NCBI GenBank assembly: GCA_030588935.1 | Contig: JAUUWR010000059.1 | Span: 1 to 5,953, forward strand | Direction of reading: 5' to 3' | Origin: a bacterium | Lineage (GTDB): Archaea; Nanobdellota; Nanobdellia; Pacearchaeales; GW2011-AR1 | DNA: 5,953 nt | Position numbers and translations under genes: made by a program | Shown here: one piece after another, positions 1 through 4,841 of the stretch | Position numbering within the stretch: the stretch's first letter is position 1 | Layout of the letters: each line of letters begins with the position of its first letter | Notes under the pieces: model-generated | Database searches by the model: none | Seen by the model: the letters and a program-made list of their open reading frames with translations, nothing else | Told to the model about the DNA's origin: nothing

Positions 1-379
1 ACTTCTTAAAACCTTCATTCTTCACAAACTCAACATTATCCTTATTCCTAAATTTTTCGTCTCCTGTTAGAAATTTCAAATTATTTTTAAGTGCTAAAAT
101 ATATCCAACACAATCTGCCAAACTTAAATTTTCTTTTTTATTAACAAATCTAAATTCTACAGCCTTAATGATAGAATCTTTATCTATTTCTATAAAATTA
201 AAATTTAAATTTTTCGCCCAATAATCAGCAGTTTGTTTTCCATGACTCCTTAAAAAAATATTATATAACTCTGCAATATTAAAAATGCTTGTAGTTATTA
301 TATTATTTTTATATTGCTCATAATTCTTATCGCCTTCTATTAAAGACATAATTGCATAAGTATCATAAAAAAAGATCAT
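1..379 (-). CDS. vapC: VapC-type PIN-domain toxin (3' end beyond the window)
   Basis: Probable PIN-domain endoribonuclease, the toxin half of a VapBC module; family members cleave RNA (tRNA, rRNA or mRNA) with metal ions held by an acidic quartet. Translating the minus strand from the ATG at 379 gives 126 residues with no stop before the edge. The quartet is visible: Asp6 in the N-terminal strand (MIFFYDTYAIM), Glu37 in NIAELYN, Asp89 in LSLADCVGY and Asp107 in FLTGDEKF, which is the canonical order and spacing. VapC proteins are usually about 120-140 residues, so only a few C-terminal residues should be missing. The start lies 3 nt after the stop of the upstream antitoxin gene, so the two are almost certainly co-transcribed and translationally coupled. 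The RNA target cannot be read from sequence. Confidence 0.9.
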   Translation of the reverse strand, partial: MIFFYDTYAIMSLIEGDKNYEQYKNNIITTSIFNIAELYNIFLRSHGKQTADYWAKNLNFNFIEIDKDSIIKAVEFRFVNKKENLSLADCVGYILALKNNLKFLTGDEKFRNKDNVEFVKNEGFKK

Positions 380-382
380 GCT

Positions 383-607
383 CTACCTCTCTGGCTCAAA
401 GTCCTTATCTGTTTCATCAAGTAAAACCTGAATAGGTTTCCTAAATTTTAGTTTTCCGAATATATCTGCTCCTGTTGTTTTTTTCTTGCTTAAAATATTT
501 ACTCTGATTTTTTGTCCTTCTTGTATTCTCTCTTCTCTAACAATTGCTCTTGGTATAATTAAACCTAAAGAACTCCCCCATCTCTTTGTTATTGTTTCAA
601 TTTCCAT
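383..607 (-). CDS. vapB: VapB antitoxin, AbrB/MazE-type DNA-binding protein
   Basis: Antitoxin of 74 residues. Residues 1-40 match the swapped-hairpin AbrB/SpoVT fold: MEIETITKRWGSSLGLIIP continues into an AIVREERIQEGQKIRV helix-strand unit, the usual 'GsS.gi.iPk.i....i..Gd.v' pattern. In this family the N-terminal part dimerises and binds the operator. The acidic C-terminal part (from about DIFGKL to the end DKDFEPER) is expected to wrap around and block the PIN toxin. The gene precedes vapC by 3 nt, the usual antitoxin-first order. Its ATG sits 26 nt from the centre of a TATA box with no Shine-Dalgarno, so the mRNA is probably leaderless. By analogy with the family, the VapBC complex would repress this promoter; no clear operator palindrome was seen beyond the TATA region. 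Confidence 0.9.
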   Translation of the reverse strand: MEIETITKRWGSSLGLIIPRAIVREERIQEGQKIRVNILSKKKTTGADIFGKLKFRKPIQVLLDETDKDFEPER

Positions 608-628
608 AATAAGTTATATAAATATAAC

Positions 629-637
629 TATTTAAAT
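629..637 (-). promoter_or_regulatory. TATA box of the vapBC operon
   Basis: Minus-strand ATTTAAATA is centred 26 nt upstream of the A of the vapB ATG. Archaeal transcription starts about 25-28 nt from the TATA centre, so the transcript should begin at or next to the ATG and be leaderless. The tRNA-Cys fragment starts only 11 nt farther upstream (648), so the promoter lies right beside the presumed recombination junction. Confidence 0.65.
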
Positions 638-647
638 CTTTCTAAAA

Positions 648-680
648 AGCGCGGAGAGGGAATCGAACCCTCGTAACTCG
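648..680 (-). pseudogene. 3' fragment of tRNA-Cys, probable att-site remnant
   Basis: These 33 nt are identical to 2483-2515, the 3' part of the intact tRNA-Cys gene on the same strand. They cover the discriminator U, the 3' acceptor strand, the whole T arm, the variable loop and most of the 3' anticodon-stem strand, and then the match stops. The similarity continues past the tRNA 3' end as TCT plus an A-run on the plus strand, with one A fewer than downstream of the intact gene. The 5' half is absent: the minus-strand sequence before it is AT-rich and has no D arm or anticodon. It cannot be a working tRNA. The position and orientation fit the duplicated 3' segment left when an element integrates into a tRNA gene. 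Confidence 0.85.
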
Positions 681-758
681 TTCAAAATTTTTTCTATCAA
701 TCTATGTCTTAAAAGTTCTTTTCCAGTATTTATTATGTTAAACCAGTAGTAAGATACC

Positions 759-768
759 TTTAAATAAA
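759..768 (+). promoter_or_regulatory. TATA box of the secreted repeat protein gene
   Basis: TTTAAATAAA is centred about 25 nt before the ATG at 788. This places the transcription start at or beside that ATG and argues against the TTG at 773, which would fall upstream of the predicted start of the mRNA. Confidence 0.6.
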
Positions 769-787
769 AGCTTTGCTAGATTTTTAT

Positions 788-2281
788 ATGAAAAAGAGTG
801 AGAGTGCAATATTATTAACATTATTTATAATGGTTTTTATAGTTGGAAATGTAAGTGCCTTGACTTTAATTAAAGATTGTCAGGGTTTACAAGATATAAA
901 AAACAATTTGCTTGAAAATTATGAAATAGTTAATAATATTGATTGCTCTGATACAGTTAATTGGAATGAGAAAAATGGATTTGAACCAATAAAAAATTTT
1001 GGAGGAGTACTTGATGGAAAAGGTTTTACAATTTCAGATTTATATATGCGAACAACTTATATCGGAATGTTCTATGGATTAAATAAGAATCCAACTATTA
1101 AAAATCTGAATTTTGTAAATGCTATAGCAATAATAGAGAATGAAGGGGATGGAGGAATCCTTTTTAATGGAGGGATAACATCTTCGAGTCAAGAAGCTCT
1201 TGTAGATAATGTAAGTATCCAAGGAAGTGTTTATGGAGGAACTACTGAGTATACAGGGGGATTTGGTGGATTTCACTCTGGAGAAAAGGATATAATAAGT
1301 AATTCACATTTTACTGGTTATGTAGAAGGAGCAGGAGGATTTATTGGTCAAAGTGATGGAATAATAATAAATTGCTCATTTAGTGGAGATGTTAATGGAA
1401 CAGGAGTTGATATTTGGTGGTCTGGACCTAATTGTGTCTCTAGTGGATATATTGATTGTGTTCCTGGTTTAACTGGTGGATTTATAGGATGGAATTATGG
1501 AACAATAGAGAGTTCTTATTCAAAGGGGACAGTTAAAGGGATTAATAATGTTGGAGGATTTGTAGGTGGAAATGAGAATTATGGACCGATTTATCCAGCA
1601 AACATAATTGACTCTTATTCAACATCAGAAGTTAGAGGATTAGATTATAAAGGTGGGTTTGTAGGATATAATGTTGGAGGAGATGTAGTTAATTGTTATT
1701 CAACAGGCGAAGTTATTAGTAACTCAATAATCGGTGGATTTCTTGCTTATCTTGGAAACCAATCCGGAGATTACGAGTGTTATGATAGTTTTTGGGATAA
1801 TGAAACATCTGGATTAACAACTAGTGCATGTGATGTTATGGGAAAAACAACAGCTCAAATGCAAGACCAAATAACTTATGTTGGTTGGGATTTTGATAAA
1901 ATTTGGTGCATGATGCCTTTAGGTTATCCTTATTTAAAATGGGAAAAACAAGATGAAGACGGTGATTGTATTGGGGATGGAGACGATATATGTCCAGAAA
2001 CCCCTTTAGATACAGAAGTAGACATCAATGGATGCTCAGTAACTCAATTCTGCAACCAATTCAATCCTCTTGGAGACGACAAAAAAGACCCTAACAGGAA
2101 AGCTTGTATACAAGCAGATTGGAAAGATAATGAAGAAGAAACTTTGGTAATTTTAGGAAAGCCAGAAAATCCTCCAGGAAAAGGTAAAGGTAGAAAAGAA
2201 CCAGAAGATTGTTATATAGAAAAGAACAATAAAAAAGACTTAGATGATGATTTATGTATGGTAACTGATATTGCAGATTAA
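788..2281 (+). CDS. Secreted GLUG-repeat protein with Asp-rich calcium-binding-like segment
   Basis: Exported protein of 497 residues, probably acting at the cell surface or outside the cell; the binding partner is unknown. Residues 1-24 form a signal peptide (MKK, hydrophobic core, VSA cleavage site before LT). From about residue 60 to 325 there are degenerate Gly-rich repeats of the GLUG type, for example GGFIGWNYGTIESSYSKGTV and GGFVGYNVGGDVVNCYSTGE, expected to stack as a beta-helix. They are followed by the usual tail of such proteins (FWDNETSG, GKTTAQMQ, GWDF, YPYLKW). Residues 389-415 (DEDGDCIGDGDD then CPETP) resemble thrombospondin type 3 calcium-binding repeats. The charged Cys-containing tail to residue 497 has no membrane anchor, so it may be released or held non-covalently. 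Numerous cysteines suggest disulfides. Start chosen at ATG 788 because a TATA box lies 25 nt upstream; an in-frame TTG at 773 is the alternative. The gene lies between the two tRNA-Cys copies. Confidence 0.85.
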   Translation: MKKSESAILLTLFIMVFIVGNVSALTLIKDCQGLQDIKNNLLENYEIVNNIDCSDTVNWNEKNGFEPIKNFGGVLDGKGFTISDLYMRTTYIGMFYGLNKNPTIKNLNFVNAIAIIENEGDGGILFNGGITSSSQEALVDNVSIQGSVYGGTTEYTGGFGGFHSGEKDIISNSHFTGYVEGAGGFIGQSDGIIINCSFSGDVNGTGVDIWWSGPNCVSSGYIDCVPGLTGGFIGWNYGTIESSYSKGTVKGINNVGGFVGGNENYGPIYPANIIDSYSTSEVRGLDYKGGFVGYNVGGDVVNCYSTGEVISNSIIGGFLAYLGNQSGDYECYDSFWDNETSGLTTSACDVMGKTTAQMQDQITYVGWDFDKIWCMMPLGYPYLKWEKQDEDGDCIGDGDDICPETPLDTEVDINGCSVTQFCNQFNPLGDDKKDPNRKACIQADWKDNEEETLVILGKPENPPGKGKGRKEPEDCYIEKNNKKDLDDDLCMVTDIAD

Positions 2282-2319
2282 AGAATTCTAAAAAATAAAA
2301 ACAAACTATTAAAAAAACT

Positions 2320-2442
2320 TCAATATTCTTTTCTTGTACATTTTATATCTTGCTCTGCTCGAATAAGTTCACAAGGTTTAGCTACCCTTAAAAAATCCTC
2401 TAAAGTAAATAATATTCTTCTTCTTTGTTCTTCATTTAACAT
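2320..2442 (-). CDS. Small hypothetical protein, 40 residues
   Basis: An ATG-to-TGA reading frame on the minus strand encodes 40 residues beginning MLNEEQRRRILFTLEDFLRV, rich in charged residues and likely helical, with two cysteines (in KPCEL and IKCTRK). I do not recognise the family. It starts 41 nt past the 3' end of tRNA-Cys on the same strand and converges on the secreted-protein gene, whose stop is 38 nt away. A weak AT-rich TATA-like stretch lies about 24 nt upstream, so a leaderless transcript is possible. Codon use (AGA, TTA, GAA) resembles the neighbours. It may be cargo of the tRNA-bounded segment or a chance frame. Confidence 0.4.
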   Translation of the reverse strand: MLNEEQRRRILFTLEDFLRVAKPCELIRAEQDIKCTRKEY

Positions 2443-2477
2443 AATAATTCCACGTATTTCAACTTTAAGAAATATCT

Positions 2478-2482
2478 AAAAA
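2478..2482 (-). terminator. Oligo-T terminator of tRNA-Cys
   Basis: Five T residues on the minus strand follow the discriminator base of tRNA-Cys directly. Archaeal RNA polymerase commonly terminates at short U tracts. The same run, one base shorter, follows the truncated tRNA copy at 644-647. Confidence 0.45.
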
Positions 2483-2553
2483 AGCGCGGAGAGGGAATCG
2501 AACCCTCGTAACTCGCTCTGCAGGCGAGTGCAAAACCACTATGCGATCCGCGC
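2483..2553 (-). tRNA. tRNA-Cys (anticodon GCA)
   Basis: A complete cloverleaf of 71 nt folds on the minus strand. The acceptor stem GCGCGGA pairs with UCCGCGC. The D arm has a GCA/UGC stem with UAGUGGUUU in the loop. The anticodon stem is CUCGC/GCGAG around the loop CUGCAGA, so the anticodon is GCA. The variable loop is UUAC, and the T stem is GAGGG/CCCUC around UUCGAUU. The discriminator is U, a cysteine tRNA identity element. There is no intron and CCA is not encoded, so CCA must be added after transcription. The tRNA supplies cysteine for UGC/UGU codons. Its 3' 33 nt recur at 648-680, which marks it as a probable integration target left intact. Confidence 0.97.
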
Positions 2554-2575
2554 ATAATTTAACATAGAAATAAGG

Positions 2576-2584
2576 TTTTTAATT
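2576..2584 (-). promoter_or_regulatory. Possible TATA box of tRNA-Cys
   Basis: An AT-rich minus-strand stretch (AATTAAAAA) is centred about 27 nt upstream of the tRNA 5' end, where an archaeal tRNA promoter would be expected. The match to a TATA consensus is only moderate. Confidence 0.3.
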
Positions 2585-2596
2585 CTTTTCTTTAAC

Positions 2597-2639
2597 CAGA
2601 CACAGTCCGAAAAGTAATTAGTATCTGAAAACTGTCCGA
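2597..2639. repeat. Short repeats and imperfect inverted repeat downstream of the transposase
   Basis: GTCCGA occurs at 2605-2610 and again at 2634-2639. CAGACAC (2597-2603) pairs with GTATCTG (2621-2627) with one mismatch, and ACAGT (2602-2606) is the reverse complement of ACTGT (2631-2635). The block lies within 60 nt of the transposase stop and could be the left end of the insertion element or a transposase binding site. I found no matching inverted copy on the other side of the gene. Confidence 0.3.
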
Positions 2640-2654
2640 TAACTTTATTAAAAA

Positions 2655-3608
2655 TTAAGAATATTTTCCTATAATTGTTAAATTATAAACCAATGCCTTT
2701 AATAAGAGTTCAACATCCTGAGCGGTTTCCTTTCTTGAACGCAGATAATTAAGATTCTTTTTCTTAATTGCACTAAAGACTCCTTCAACTATTACTCTAA
2801 ATCTATATGTCTGACTCCATATTTCTTTATTTTCTTTGTAGAGTTTGAATTTTTCTCTCCATAAATCACTTTTAGGTCTTTTCCCTGTTACATTAGACTT
2901 AAAATCAATAAATGTGTTTAAGATTCCAAGTTCTTTACATAGGGCATAATTATCCTTGCTCAAGTATCCAGAATCTGCAAGAAGAGTTTTTATTTGAAAT
3001 CCATTTTTTACAATTGCATTAACAACCTCACCAAAAAAGGGACTGTCATGTTTTGTTCCAACTGTGGCTTTTGCGTAAGCAATTACTTTACTATTTTTCA
3101 AACAAGCAACATGAAGTTTTCTAACTTTATACAATGAACCAGAACGCTTATCATGAACTTTTCTATATCCTCCAGTATACATTCTTTGACCAAACCAAGT
3201 TGAATCTAAAATTACAGTATCTTCATCTTCATTAAAGAATAAGGCTGAAAATTGAATTAATTTTTCAATTAGTCTTTTAGTATCTTCATCATTTACATAA
3301 TCATTTAATGTGCTCCTTGGCGGGATATAAGTAATTAATCCTTCTTCACACATTTTCTTTAAATCTGACTGAGTTCTCCTATAAGACATTCCATTAAAAG
3401 ACATCATTAAAATAGATTTAATAACATCTTTAAAATTAACTTTTGGTCTGCCAGTTATCTGTAATTGTTCAAAAGGAAGAGGTTCTATAAAATCACACAT
3501 ATTCACAATAAATTTTTCTTTTTCTTGTTCTAAGGAATATCTATTCTTTTGTAAAGTTATCACTGATTTAGATTTCTTTTCCCTATATAATTTTATTTGT
3601 TGTTCCAT
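2655..3608 (-). CDS. DDE transposase, IS4/IS5-type
   Basis: Transposase of 317 residues with the RNase H-like DDE fold (DDE_Tnp_1 type), which cuts and joins DNA for an insertion sequence. The catalytic triad is visible: Asp135 in VILDSTWFG, Asp212 in LLADSGYLSKDN and Glu275 in VIVEGVFSAIKKK, the last followed by YLRSRK and a LVYNL helix as in IS5-like enzymes. Residues 41-110, including FNGMSYRRTQSDLKKMCEEG and PPRSTLNDYV, resemble the N-terminal DNA-binding and helical domain of the group. The frame is open from start to stop with no frameshift, so the enzyme looks intact. ATG 3608 is chosen; the frame also opens at a TTG at 3650, adding 14 hydrophobic residues, but that lies upstream of the start expected from the TATA box. 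The exact IS family is not settled. Confidence 0.9.
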   Translation of the reverse strand: MEQQIKLYREKKSKSVITLQKNRYSLEQEKEKFIVNMCDFIEPLPFEQLQITGRPKVNFKDVIKSILMMSFNGMSYRRTQSDLKKMCEEGLITYIPPRSTLNDYVNDEDTKRLIEKLIQFSALFFNEDEDTVILDSTWFGQRMYTGGYRKVHDKRSGSLYKVRKLHVACLKNSKVIAYAKATVGTKHDSPFFGEVVNAIVKNGFQIKTLLADSGYLSKDNYALCKELGILNTFIDFKSNVTGKRPKSDLWREKFKLYKENKEIWSQTYRFRVIVEGVFSAIKKKNLNYLRSRKETAQDVELLLKALVYNLTIIGKYS

Positions 3609-3657
3609 CCTACTATCTTTTATTATAACCAATCGTAATAAAAGTAACAATACTAAC

Positions 3658-3670
3658 TATTTAAACCTTT
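3658..3670 (-). promoter_or_regulatory. BRE/TATA promoter of the transposase
   Basis: Minus-strand AAAGGTTTAAATA is an archetypal purine-rich BRE followed by a TATA box. A start about 25 nt downstream (near 3637) would give a leader of about 29 nt before the ATG at 3608. Confidence 0.6.
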
Positions 3671-3719
3671 TGTTTTTAAGTTTTAAGCTTATTAAGATAT
3701 ATCCTCACTTATGGAAACA

Positions 3720-3729
3720 TTTATATATA
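3720..3729 (+). promoter_or_regulatory. TATA box of the three-gene DNA-binding operon
   Basis: TTTATATATA, preceded by the purine-rich GGAAACA, is centred about 27 nt before the ATG at 3752. There is no Shine-Dalgarno, so the mRNA is probably leaderless. No other promoter-like element was found between 3752 and 4361, so one transcript probably serves the three genes. Confidence 0.7.
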
Positions 3730-3751
3730 AGAAATAACTAAGAATATTACG

Positions 3752-3994
3752 ATGAATAACGATAAATTAAAATCCTTGAAAGAAATAAAAAAAGAAATTG
3801 AAGAACCTAAGTATGATTATATTGAAAAATTTGCTACAATCAGCGACGATAAAAAATCCCTTTTAATAAGAATACCTCAAGAAATAAGAAATAAGTTTGA
3901 TATAAAGGCAGGACATAAAATTAGATTTTATGCTAGATTTGAAGAAAAAAAGTCTCCAAAACTAAAGATAGAATTGATAAAAAATGTTAGATAG
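3752..3994 (+). CDS. AbrB/SpoVT-like small DNA-binding protein
   Basis: Protein of 80 residues. Residues 1-22 are a charged helix (KLKSLKEIKKEIEEPKYDY). Residues 24-75 read as an AbrB-type swapped hairpin: FATISDDKKSLLIRIPQEIR, then FDIKAGHKIRFYARF, matching the 'v...gs..i.IP..ir..l.ik.Gd.v.f' pattern of VapB/MazE/AbrB proteins. Such proteins dimerise and bind DNA as transcription factors or antitoxins. Unlike the vapB at 383-607 it has no acidic toxin-binding tail and no toxin gene directly after it; a winged-helix gene follows instead, so a regulator role is as likely as an antitoxin role. The ATG is set by the TATA box 27 nt upstream. The last ten codons lie in a 23-bp tandem repeat, so the C-terminus may have been altered by that duplication. 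Confidence 0.75.
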   Translation: MNNDKLKSLKEIKKEIEEPKYDYIEKFATISDDKKSLLIRIPQEIRNKFDIKAGHKIRFYARFEEKKSPKLKIELIKNVR

Positions 3995-4027
3995 AATTGA
4001 TAAAAAATGTTAGATAGAATTGATAAA
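3966..4027 (+). repeat. 23-bp tandem repeat, about 2.7 copies, across a gene junction
   Basis: Two identical 23-bp units (3966-3988 and 3989-4011) are followed by the first 16 nt of a third (4012-4027). Each unit begins AGATAGAATTG and ends AAAATGTT. Because 23 is not a multiple of three, the same bases are read in different frames: as the C-terminus and stop of the AbrB-like gene (ELIKNVR, TAG at 3992-3994) and as the start of the winged-helix gene (MLDRIDK, ATG at 4007). The first unit also holds an ATG (3984) that opens a 9-codon frame stopping at 4011-4013, overlapping the beginning of the winged-helix gene. Confidence 0.95.
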
Positions 4028-4222
4028 GCTATAGTAAGAATATTATTGAAATATATAGGTAAGTATCTAACTACTTATCAATTAGCTACAAAGGTGAAAA
4101 TTGCCCCTTTAACTGCGAAAAGACATTTAGAAAAACTGAAAGGAGAGGGGTATGTTGAATCTAAACTTCAAGGAGGAATAAGAGAATACAAAATAGAAAA
4201 TGGCAAAAACAAGAGTAGTTAG
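4007..4222 (+). CDS. Winged helix-turn-helix DNA-binding protein
   Basis: Protein of 71 residues with a compact winged-helix fold. The first helix is about residues 3-17 (DRIDKAIVRILLKYI). The helix-turn-helix is about residues 22-46: TTYQLATKVKIAPLTAKRHL, with LEKLKGEGYV leading into the wing SKLQGGIREYKIE. This is the usual arrangement of small archaeal MarR/ArsR-like regulators that bind operator DNA; the target is unknown. It starts 12 nt after the stop of the AbrB-like gene, inside the tandem repeat, and no Shine-Dalgarno precedes it, so translation probably depends on reinitiation after the upstream gene. Its last 23 nt overlap the start of the next gene. There is no sensor or membrane domain. 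Confidence 0.8.
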   Translation: MLDRIDKAIVRILLKYIGKYLTTYQLATKVKIAPLTAKRHLEKLKGEGYVESKLQGGIREYKIENGKNKSS

Positions 4223-4361
4223 GGCACCATCAAAAATCTTGTGGACATTAAGGTATAGAAAGGAAAAAGAAAAGAAGAAACCGACTAAAAAGAAAGCTAA
4301 GAAAAGAAAGACTAAAGTAAGAGGCTCTAAAAAACAAAGAGCTTATGTTAGGAGATTATAA
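4200..4361 (+). CDS. Very basic 53-residue protein, possible nucleic-acid binder
   Basis: An ATG-to-TAA frame encodes 53 residues, of which 16 are Lys and 9 Arg against only 2 Glu, giving a net charge near +23. The N-terminus is MAKTRVVRAPSKILWTLRYR, the middle is a KKKPTKKKAKKRKTK tract, and it ends with RAYVRRL. I do not recognise a family. The composition suggests binding to DNA or RNA, as in chromatin tails, small basic viral or plasmid DNA-binding proteins, or ribosome-associated peptides. It starts inside the last codons of the winged-helix gene (23-nt overlap, different frame), so it is likely translated by coupling as the third gene of the operon. Low sequence complexity makes a chance frame possible, but ATG, overlap and regular codon use favour a real gene. 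Confidence 0.6.
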   Translation: MAKTRVVRAPSKILWTLRYRKEKEKKKPTKKKAKKRKTKVRGSKKQRAYVRRL

Positions 4362-4390
4362 ATAATATCATATATAATAATTTACATAAA

Positions 4391-4400
4391 TTTATATAAA
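4391..4400 (+). promoter_or_regulatory. TATA box of the 138-residue/PIN-like gene pair
   Basis: TTTATATAAA is centred about 28 nt before the ATG at 4423. No Shine-Dalgarno is positioned before that ATG, consistent with a leaderless or nearly leaderless transcript covering both genes. Confidence 0.65.
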
Positions 4401-4422
4401 TTCATAAAGGATATATATTAAA

Positions 4423-4839
4423 ATGGAATATTCAAATATTGAAAGCAGAATTAAGAATATTATTTTTAACACTTATGATAATGTTTTTAATTTTGATATA
4501 AAAGATGCAAAGAATGGTGGAGATACTCTTGAAGTTATTGTTACCTTTAGAACTTCAATCAGTCAGGCAACACCTATTAGAGTAAAAATAGTATTAGAAA
4601 AACAGAGTGGGGGATATAATATAAAAAGAATTTATGTAACTAAAGCTGAAAAATTACAAGGACTAAGAGAAAGTAGAATTGATGAATTTGTTAATCGATT
4701 TCTTAATAGGGAATGGACAGAGGATGATATAAATAAATTCATGACAGATAACGAAGATATTATAAAAGATTCTGGTACTGAATTAGAAAAAGAAGATGTG
4801 ATAAGTATTTTAAACATTGCAAAAGAACAGAAAAAATAA
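4423..4839 (+). CDS. Unrecognised 138-residue protein, candidate antitoxin of the following PIN-like protein
   Basis: I do not recognise this protein. It reads as soluble, with no signal peptide or membrane segment. There is an N-terminal helix (YSNIESRIKNIIFNTYDNV), then a beta-rich part (residues about 34-72, including LEVIVTFRTS, IRVKIVLEKQ and NIKRIYVTK), then a long charged helical C-terminal half (RESRIDEFVNRFLNREWTE, acidic DNEDIIKDSGTELEKED). It is the first gene after a leaderless TATA promoter, and its stop is 2 nt before the start of a PIN-like nuclease gene. The antitoxin-first order, tight spacing and acidic tail are what a type II antitoxin would show, but no known DNA-binding motif is evident. 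A different role, such as a substrate adaptor or an unrelated co-transcribed protein, remains possible. Confidence 0.8.
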   Translation: MEYSNIESRIKNIIFNTYDNVFNFDIKDAKNGGDTLEVIVTFRTSISQATPIRVKIVLEKQSGGYNIKRIYVTKAEKLQGLRESRIDEFVNRFLNREWTEDDINKFMTDNEDIIKDSGTELEKEDVISILNIAKEQKK

Positions 4840-4841
4840 GG

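Noticed and set aside
648..760. The tRNA-Cys 3' fragment as one half of a split (trans-spliced) tRNA
   Set aside because: Split tRNA halves normally break near the anticodon and carry complementary GC-rich leaders. This fragment stops within the anticodon stem, the adjoining DNA is AT-rich, and an intact tRNA-Cys is 1.8 kb away.
773..788. TTG at 773 as the start of the secreted protein
   Set aside because: It would add LDFY before a normal MKK signal-peptide start and lies upstream of the transcription start expected from the TATA box at 759-768.
1079..1276. 65-residue minus-strand reading frame inside the secreted-protein gene
   Set aside because: It is antisense to a well-supported gene, has a Ser/Ile/Tyr-rich composition typical of a shadow frame, and has no promoter of its own.
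3608..3650. TTG at 3650 as transposase start
   Set aside because: It adds 14 hydrophobic residues (LLLLRLVII) and sits upstream of the transcription start predicted from the TATA box at 3658-3670; ATG 3608 is better.
2656..3748. TAAGAATATT at 2656-2665 and 3739-3748 as a target-site duplication of the insertion element
   Set aside because: The left copy lies within the last codons of the transposase gene, so it cannot flank the element; a 10-nt AT-rich match by chance is likely.
3966..4027. Tandem repeat as a CRISPR array or plasmid iteron set
   Set aside because: The copies are directly adjacent with no spacers, fewer than three, and lie within coding sequence.
4632..4817. 61-residue minus-strand reading frame inside the 138-residue gene
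   Set aside because: It is antisense to the coding frame, has low-complexity Ser/Leu composition and no promoter or ribosome binding site.
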